A DNA stretch of 64,000 nucleotides from assembly GCA_003254905.1 (NCBI GenBank), contig QANU01025285.1, positions 573,112 to 637,111 on the forward strand, in the 5' to 3' direction. Made by a program: the position numbers and the translations under genes. The DNA comes from Nissolia schottii (Eukaryota > Streptophyta > Magnoliopsida > Fabales > Fabaceae). Of this stretch, positions 57,475 through 64,000 are shown one piece after another (the first letter of the stretch is position 1; the number at the start of each line of letters is the position of its first letter). Below the pieces are notes generated by a model, which ran no database searches, was not told the origin of the DNA, and was given only the letters and a program-made list of their open reading frames with translations.

Positions 57475-59894
57475 GTTATTTGGGTGGTACCGAGGTACCC
57501 AACACTGAGTTGATAACTTACTCTCTTTCAAACCATTTTCAGATTCAGCTGAGGCTAGTGAGGATGGTCCCCTCGTTTAATAAAGCGAGGATTCCAGACA
57601 TCTGTGGTAAGCTCCACTTCGTAGTGGGGACTACCGAGTAGATCAGTTATGCTCTAGACACCTAGGGCAGGGTCCATTATAGTTTTATGCAAATCAATTC
57701 AGAGATTATTACTATTTTGTAATTTATATCTCAGTTCAGTATATGTAAACAATTACTATTTATTAACTAATGAATCAACTAGTATTTATTTATCATTTGC
57801 ATTTTATACACATGTTTAGTATGCCACGTCAGTGCTTCCGTAGGGTAGCAACCCTACATGCTTTCACATCCTAAGTTGGGGCGTGACATTATCAGTGTTT
57901 AATGTAGGCGATTTTAAAAGATCTCTTTGGAGGAATTATGGAGGTGTACATTGATGATATGTTGGTCAAGATAGTGAATGAAGTATTTTAATCTCTTCGA
58001 CATAAGAAGATGAGATTAAATCATGCAAAGTGTGCCTTTATCATGCCAATAGGGAAGTTCTCAGTTTCATGTTAACAAGTCGGGGAATAGTGGCTAATTT
58101 GGTTAAGTGTAGAGCAATTTTGGAGATGCGAAGTCCAACTATGGTGAAAGAAGTACAACAATTAATAGGTCAGACAGTGACATTATCTCGTTTCCTAGTT
58201 GCGTTAGTTTGGAAAATAGTTCCATTTTGTAATCTTATGAAAAAGAGCAGTACTTTTGAATGGGGATCATATTGTGAAGCAACTTTTCAAGAGTTGAAAC
58301 AATATTTGACATCTCCAATGCTGACAAAACCTAAGATAGATGAAACATTTTTCTTTACTATCCTGCTAGAGATAGTGTAGTCAGAGCAGTTCTAGTTCAA
58401 GAAACACCTCAAGGGAAATCACTAGTATATTATGTGAGCAAAATTCTACTGAGGTATCAAAAAATTACAAAAGTAACTTTTACTATTGTCATTGCATCTG
58501 ATACGTTGTGTCCTTATTTTCAATCTCATACCATTATTGTATGAAGTAAATTATCAGGAAAATATTGCATAAGTCTGATTTAGCTAGACAAATGGTTTCG
58601 TGGGTAGTGCATGATAAATAGACTCTATGTGATCTATCAAAACTCAAGCGCTAGCAGATTTTATTGCTGAGTTGGTCAATTTGGATGTTGGTGAAGAAGT
58701 GCAGGATAGATGGACTCTTTATGTGGATGGATCCTCTAATTTTGTAGGAAGTGAGTAGGAGTAATTTTGGAAAATTGTGCTAGGGTTGTAATAGAATTAT
58801 CTTTGAAATTTGAATTCAAAGCGTCAAATAACCATGCAGAGTATGAGGCTCTTATTGCAAGTCTCTGACTTGCAAAAGATTTTGGGGGGAAAAGAAGCTG
58901 AATGCCCAAGTAATTCACAGTTAGTCACATCTCAAGTGCTCGGAAATTATCAAACTCGAGATACAATGTTACAATTTGCAACAATGTTTATCTTAGGTAA
59001 ATCAATTGAAGAAATTTTTTAAAGAATCCAATCTGCAACATATTCCCCATGAATTAAATGTGTGTGCTAACATACTCTTCAAGCTAAAAAGTATCGAGCC
59101 TAGAGGAAACAACAAAACCCTATGGTGCAGAAAACTCTAGTGGCTGGTAATGGTATGCATCGGTCGAATAGGGGAGGGAAGAGTAAGGCTTGAGATAAGG
59201 TTGGTAGGGGTGGGAGGGTGAAGTCATCACCCCCATCAGCTCAAGTGGTCTTCCCATTATTGTTCAGACAACTCGGCAATGTTGCACTACAAGGTTAGTG
59301 TAACATCCCAGATTTTTCCCCTTACAAAGATTTCACGTAATTAACAAATTCACGTAATTAAAGTGGTCACAAGATGGTTATTTAGACTGGAAATTTATGA
59401 TTAATGTGTTTAAATACAAAATACCAATCCAAATAATGGTCTTGTAAGCTCACAGAGCTGACGTGAGTATTGGGTTAATTTTTGGTCAGCACCGGAAGTC
59501 TCATCAGGTCCCAAACGTATCTGGGAAACATACTCTCACGAAGAAAAGTTCACAAATACCTTAATCTGACATACCATGATGACCAGGAAAATTAGTATGT
59601 CGTGGATATGTGTCTGGAATATTTTTAGGATATTCCTACACGAGCGACTAATGATCAAACATAATCGAAACTGGACAGGAAACCTTAAGAGTTACCCTTA
59701 ACTAAGATATTTATATAAAATAATAATATAATATAATATATAATATAATAATATAATAATTATAATAACGTAACAGTGGCCGAATGGCCACTGCTATTAC
59801 GTATATACGTGTGTGTATATATATATTATAATATAATATATAATATATAAAATATAAAACAAAATATTAAGCACAGTACATGTGCTGATATTTC

Positions 59895-59902
59895 TATAAA
59901 TA
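59895..59902 (+). promoter_or_regulatory. LTR TATA box
   Basis: TATAAATA about 600 bp into the LTR, followed by an inverted repeat GAGCCTCA...TGAGGCTTC. It would place transcription start near 59925, with roughly 2 kb of R/U5 downstream. Confidence 0.55.
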
Positions 59903-60249
59903 TGAGCCTCATTTCTGAGGCTTCATTTTCCATCTCTTCGTTCATTTCTTTCATTTTTCTGTTCCGTTCGTGCACATCGCAGAAGCGCTGTCGGACTCCA
60001 GAAAAATTATAGGAGCACGCCATCGTGAAGAGGAAATTCTTCACATCAACTCTGCCGATTCAAAATTTGCATCAGATGTGGGTAACCCTAAGCCCACTGT
60101 CTATGTGATTTTATATGTGTATTTTTGTGTATCTGATTTAGAAAACATTATGTGAAAAATATAGAGATTAAGCTATAAAAATGAGTTGAGTAGTTTCGTT
60201 GTTAGAAAAACTTAACTGTACTTGTTGGAACATATGGAAAGGATATTTG

Positions 60250-60520
60250 AAGTTACAGTGAAGTCAGGAGGAATTCATCAGATTGAATTCCTCATTCATC
60301 ATATTGAAATCCTCGGGAGGAATTCATCAGATTGAAATCCTCAGTCATTCAAATGAGTTCATCAGATTGAAATCCTCATGAAGAATTCATTAGATTGAAT
60401 TCCCCATTCATCAGATTGAAATCTTCAAAAGGAATTCATTCGAATGAGTCATCAGATTGAAATCCTCAGGAGGAATTCATCAGATTGAAATCTTCAGTCA
60501 TTCGAATGACACTACAGTTT
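60250..60520. repeat. Tandem array of an AGGAATTCATCAGATTGAAA unit in the LTR
   Basis: About nine irregular copies of (AGGA)ATTCATCAGATTGAAATCCTC, some interleaved with CAGTCATTCGAATGA. Unit length varies from about 23 to 45 bp. Not present in the solo LTR at 18873-22835, showing that LTR copies of this family carry different internal arrays. Confidence 0.85.
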
Positions 60521-60849
60521 TACAAACCGAGAGCTAAAATTTCATGTTATTCGAATGACTAAGCCCTGTTATTCGACTGTCCACTGAAAAACTTGATATT
60601 TTGGCTTTCCTACATGTTCCGACAAGCCTAGAACCCTAGAAAGTTGTTTATGTGAATAACTATTGATTTATGAGGTGTTGTGAGGAAGCATGCATAATGA
60701 GGGTAGATAACTAGAAGTCATCACTTCACGTTTAAAAAGATCATAATCGAATTCTAGGGAACAATGATTTGAACATTGGCATTGACCCGATCTTATAGTA
60801 AAACAAGAAAGAAGAATAAAGCTTAGAATCTATAGTCCAATCAGCTGTT

Positions 60850-61100
60850 TAGTACGTCCCCAAGTGTGGACAGGTTCCCAAGTGTGAACCAAGTATGACT
60901 ATCCCCAAGTGTGGATAACATGAGTCAGTTCCACGTGTGAACGATGTAAGTCTATCCCCAACTGTGGATAGGAAGTCCCCAAGTGTGGACGTAGCATCAC
61001 TATGCCAAAGTGTGGATAGGTCCCCAAGTGTTGACAAATCCCCAAGTGTGGACAAGTCCCCAAGCATGGACGAAGTGAGTCTGTCCCCAAGTATGGACAA
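60850..61100. repeat. Tandem array of CCCCAAGTGTGGAC units in the LTR
   Basis: About eleven copies of CCCCAAGTGTGGA(C/T) spaced 18-40 bp apart, giving open frames on both strands that read STLGDLSTLGDL-like repeats (minus, 60849-61100) or SPSVDKSPSVDK (plus). These frames are by-products of the repeat. Confidence 0.9.
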
Positions 61101-61989
61101 GCAGATAGGTCAAGAAGGACGCTTGAGCGAAGTCAGAATCCCCAACATGCATAAGATATGTGAATTTTATGAGTGTGTAAGCATGTATATGTGCGTATGT
61201 GATGGGACTTGTCTAGTGAAACATTATCACAAGACTGCCTTACGAAGTATAAGTTACGTGGGTGCGTGTTCATAGGGCACGATACCTGGACGATTAGGGT
61301 TAAGAAGCACGAATCCATAGGTAATGTCAAGATTAGAGAATCCCCATCACCTAGTAAAGTAGATAAAGTCATTCAGGACCTAGACAAAGATAATAATCAG
61401 TAGGGTTTTAGTATTCATGACACCTAGAGATCTCCTAAGTGGCCTGGAAGATAACGGAGTAATGAAGCGATAGGTAATATTAGGGACTCCCTCCCACTCC
61501 TTATGGTTTCAAGTGTGCAAAGCGAAAGGATCGACGAGTGAAAGGCGTGGTAGCTGATGAACGGCGGCAGCCGGACAGCTCCAAGGCCAGAGCAAAGTGA
61601 CGATGTTTGCGTTAGGGCGATAGGTGTTTTGTATTATGATCTAAGACCCTTGATAACTTTTTGTGTAAATACTTGTTAATAAGCAATGTGTAATTATATG
61701 TTGGACCTTGGTTGTGCTTATATGTATATTTATACTCCTCCTGGCTTATTACCACCGTAACTGCCAGATACGCTAGCGTTTGTATATATATGCTTCCTTG
61801 ATCACGCACGGCTCCTAGTTTGCAATCTGATACAGAAAAAGAATGATTTTCAAAATGTTCCATATTTTCAAGTAAGAAATATTTTCCAAGATAAAAGTAG
61901 GGGTTAAAAGTAACCCAATCAAAGTAGAAAATAACCTAGTGAGCATTGTTTATGAAGTACAGGTAAACAGTTAGCTAAGGTGTTTCATT

Positions 61990-62001
61990 TGGTATCAGAG
62001 C
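61990..62001 (+). other. Primer-binding site, tRNA-Met type
   Basis: TGGTATCAGAGC, complementary to the 3' end of initiator tRNA-Met, two bases after the LTR end at 61987. It fixes the LTR boundary and the plus orientation of the element. Confidence 0.85.
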
Positions 62002-62129
62002 AATTTGGTCCAATGGAGCCTGAGGATTGAGCTGCACTATGCTTTCGAGCATGATGACGGTGTATGTTTCTACTAAGTGGTATGTGCTAAGTTTATGTGT
62101 ACTAGCCTGTCTTGAGACTGATCAGCTCG

Positions 62130-62680
62130 GGAGGTACACCTGATTAGCCATGCCACCGCGTAGGGATAGGACACAACGCAATGTTGAATCTACAGATCTC
62201 GCAGGCATTCTAAGGGAAATGACTTAAGCCACTCAAGCCCAGGCCCAAGCCACCGCTCAGATGGCAGCTGCCACCACTCAACGGAATGCACCGCTGATGG
62301 CTTCGGAGGCCGAGGCTCAGAAATATAGGGATTTCACTAAAGCAAACCTACCGGTGTTTGAGGCAGTAATGGACCCAGACCTAGCTCACGCCTGGATAAG
62401 GAAGACGGAACAAATCTTCGAAGACGTCCCATGCACCGAAGCTCAGAAGGCCAAGTTCGCATCAAGGAAGCTGGACAGAGTGGCAGGAGAATGGTGGGAC
62501 ACGACCAGGCCCCTCCTCGAATAGAATGAGGTTCCAATCACCTAGAACCAATTCACTACGGTTTTCATGGATAAGTACTTTCTCCGGGAGCTACAGGATC
62601 AAAATGAAGCTGAATTCTTAGAACTCAAGCAGGGAACAATGACGGTTGCCGAGTATACAACAACATTCGAAAGAAACGTA
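62130..62680 (+). mobile_element. Gag part of the chromovirus-like Gypsy element
   Basis: The plus strand encodes PRRDRTQRNVE, then FTKANLPVFEAVMDPDLAHA, WIRKTEQIFE, CTEAQKAKFASRKLDRVAGE, WWDT and KYFLRELQDQNEAEFLELKQ, then TMTVAEYTTTFER. This is the classic chromovirus (Tekay/Del-like) gag pattern: P.F.G..DP..A..W....E.IF....C....K..FA...L...A..WW. Protease and pol do not follow, so the element is incomplete as well as broken. Confidence 0.8.
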
Positions 62681-62840
62681 AACATGCCAAGTAGTTGACA
62701 AGTACAAAGTACACTAATGGAAAGTACAAAGTATAATATGCCCCAAAGTAGTTGACATCACAAGCATAATATGCCCCAAAGTAGTTGGCATCACAAGTAT
62801 AACATGCGCCAAAGCAGTTGGCATAAAGAAACGTAAACAA
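62680..62840. repeat. Short tandem array of GCCCCAAAGTAGTTGGCATC units
   Basis: About four copies of a 37-38-bp unit with core TAATATGCCCCAAAGTAGTT, followed by GACATCACAAG or GGCATCACAAG, between the gag part and the downstream LTR part. Confidence 0.85.
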
Positions 62841-62849
62841 ATCCACCCT

Positions 62850-63881
62850 TGGTCAGGTCAAAAAGGCAGGCCCCTCGCCCTCCCCCAAGTTGGACGGGTG
62901 TAGGTTGTAGTCGAGGCTATGAATACAAAGGTGGAAGGACATGACGACCCAAGAAGGATGCTGCCACATAGCGCGTAAGAGAATCCCAGATCCCCTCATA
63001 CATAAGATATGTGATGTATGAGCCTGAGATGTATGAATATATGTATGTAAGTCTATGTAATATGTAAGTACCATCAAGAGAACGCTCGAGACGGCCTATG
63101 TAAACGTTGTAGATCAATCGAATAAAGTTAATAAGCACGAAGTCATAGTTAATGTGAAGATTAGAGATCCCCAGTCATCTAGTAAACTAGATAAAGCTAC
63201 TCAAGATTAGGACGGATGATAACAACTAGTAGGGAGTCTAGTATGCATAAACACTTAGAGATCTCCTGAGTGACCTAGATCATAATTGAGTAAAGAACCG
63301 TTAGAAGGACTGAGGATCCCCACTGAGGACGAAATGTTCTCACCCCCACTCCTTTATGATTCTAGACTAGCACGACAAGTACGCCAAGGCGGAGTAATCA
63401 TCAGAGGACACGCATAGACTTTGGCATCCGAGGGTCCCAAGAAAGTAAAGGACGAGAGCCAATGGATTATATTTTAAAAGCAGCTAAAGGGACCAGTCAC
63501 GCCCTTACCCTCTTATGTGAATTAAATGTATTGAATGTGTACTTAATGTATTACTATTCGAATGTGCAATTGTGTTATGGACCAAATAATTGTATCTACA
63601 TATATATACACATCTCACGAGATCTTCTGTATAAATATCTCATAGATTAGATATCGCCTAATTCCAGTTTGACACTATCGCTTGTCTATCTTTATGATTT
63701 CTAGAACACCCACGACTTGTAGTTTGTGCACTAAAGAACAAGCCTTCAAAACGGTCTATATTTTCGAGTAAGAAATATTTGCTAAGTTAAAAATAGGGGC
63801 TAAAAGTAACCCAATCAAAGCAGATAACAGCCCTATGATTAGTGTTATGACTATAGCATAGGCTGAAAGTAGGGGTGTTAC
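62850..63881 (+). mobile_element. 3' part of a second LTR of the same Gypsy family
   Basis: Blocks match the later part of the LTR at 59299-61987 in order: ATAAGATATGTGA, the AACGCTCGAGACGGCCTATG segment, CTAGTAAACTAGATAAAGC, the GTTCTCACCCCCACTCCTT stretch, and AAGTAACCCAATCAAAG. It ends GGGGTGTTACA at 63881, the family's terminus. TTAG occurs directly after it (63882-63885) and directly before the LTR at 59299 (59295-59298), which may be part of a target duplication linking both LTRs as one insertion. Identity to the first LTR is only moderate, so the element is old or two family members are joined. Confidence 0.6.
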
Positions 63882-64000
63882 ATTAGGGATAGAAACAAAA
63901 ATTAATTTTTTTTTTGGGGAATGAAAAAACGAAATTGAAAAAGAAACGTTTTTTTTTATAGAGAGAACAAAAGCAAGAAAATAAAGAGTTAACAAAAATT
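63882..64000. other. AT-rich right edge
   Basis: T-run and A-rich sequence after the LTR end; nothing recognised. Confidence 0.5.

Larger units (their letters stand above)
56048..59298 (+). mobile_element. Ty3/Gypsy (Tat-like) fossil with a plant-mobile-domain-like part
   Basis: In order on the plus strand: a plant mobile domain-like segment (about 56630-57060; see separate entry), a gag C-terminal scrap ending NTILGGFTGGG (57300), a less AT-rich block 57480-57895 ending GGGGCGTGACA that may be an LTR remnant of another element, reverse transcriptase from DLFGGIMEVYIDDMLVK (57918-57971) through the RT thumb (57990-58375), and RNase H (WTLYVDGSSNF near 58710, SNNHAEYEALI near 58825). It is broken in many places and parts are absent; integrase was not found. 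It is interrupted or bounded on the right by the LTR that begins at 59299, so it is older than that element. Confidence 0.75.
59299..61987 (+). mobile_element. 5' LTR of a chromovirus-like Gypsy element
   Basis: Starts TGTAACATCCCAG at 59299, like the start of the solo LTR at 22835 (minus), and ends GCTAAGGTGTTTCA at 61987, two bases before a tRNA-Met primer-binding site. Length 2689 bp, shorter than the 3963-bp solo copy, mainly because their internal arrays differ. A TATA box TATAAATA at 59895-59902 is followed by TGAGCCTCATTTCTGAGGCT, a short hairpin often seen just after an LTR TATA box. A (TAATA)n AT-rich tract occupies 59705-59860. Two tandem arrays lie inside (60250-60520, 60850-61100). 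A fossil. Confidence 0.75.

Noticed and set aside
60849-61275. Plus and minus frames with SPSVDKSPSVDK or STLGDLSTLGDL repeats
   Set aside because: They come from the CCCCAAGTGTGGAC tandem array within an LTR and are open on both strands, as expected for such a repeat.

Overview
The window is plant nuclear DNA. It is AT-rich, carries intron-split genes with GT-AG junctions, and is crowded with plant transposable elements. It most resembles a phaseoloid legume (soybean and relatives): the host proteins read as legume-like, an Au-type SINE is present, and one LTR carries repeated TAATCGATTA motifs that I associate with soybean Copia/SIRE LTRs. Species assignment is inference. Two single N positions inside AT microsatellites (28549, 57474) suggest a polished long-read or draft assembly.

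Six host genes can be built exon by exon, and every one gives an integral reading frame. They are: (1) an NADPH-dependent cinnamoyl-CoA-reductase-like / phenylacetaldehyde-reductase-like enzyme, + strand, 7182-15967, six exons, 319 aa; (2) a UGT87A-type family-1 glycosyltransferase, + strand, 26125-32224, two exons, 483 aa; (3) plastid malonyl-CoA:ACP transacylase (MCAT/FabD), + strand, 37548-41537, ten exons, 373 aa; (4) a small acidic protein of unknown function, - strand, 43094-43678, two exons, 155 aa; (5) a PP2C phosphatase matching PBCP, the photosystem II core phosphatase, + strand, 45338-48709, eleven exons, 287 aa; (6) a mitoferrin-type mitochondrial carrier, - strand, 51435-53959, two exons, 331 aa. 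From memory, Arabidopsis holds UGT87A2/UGT87A1, a mitoferrin-like carrier, PBCP and MCAT side by side at At2g30140-At2g30200. Genes 2, 3, 5 and 6 therefore look like an ancestral eudicot gene block, here with the internal order changed and inflated by repeats.

Layout. 1-1.7 kb: the end of an LTR butting onto a Gypsy gag fossil. 5.4-6.2 kb: a PIF/Harbinger-like element with a TTA target duplication and a GC-rich repetitive core. 7.2-16 kb: the reductase gene, whose introns hold a solo LTR, about 1.1 kb of a 29-bp minisatellite and a TRIM-like remnant. 18.0-18.8 kb: a long-TIR MULE-like element. 18.9-22.8 kb: a roughly 4-kb solo LTR flanked by GACAC, containing a near-perfect 70-bp x 9 array. 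23-25 kb: CACTA-like end motifs. 26-32 kb: the UGT, with inverted-repeat elements and an internal duplication in its intron. 33.3-37.35 kb: a decayed MULE with a FAR1/MuDR-type transposase and an opposing Ulp1-like protease segment, ending less than 200 bp from the MCAT start codon. 37.5-54 kb: the gene-dense MCAT-PBCP-mitoferrin block. 54.9 kb to the end: nested LTR-retrotransposon fossils, namely a SIRE-like LTR, a Gypsy fossil with a plant-mobile-domain-like segment, and a chromovirus-like element sharing its long LTR family with the solo LTR at 19-23 kb and the LTR end at 1-79.

The clearest anomaly in a host gene is at the PBCP start. An ORF resembling a transit peptide (ATG 45259) lies in a different frame from the phosphatase body, whose own first in-frame ATG (45338) gives a lysine/arginine-rich N-terminus. 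I found no convincing undescribed multi-gene system. The unusual content is in repeat architecture, the Ulp1-carrying MULE against the MCAT promoter, and the plant-mobile-domain segment in a Gypsy fossil.
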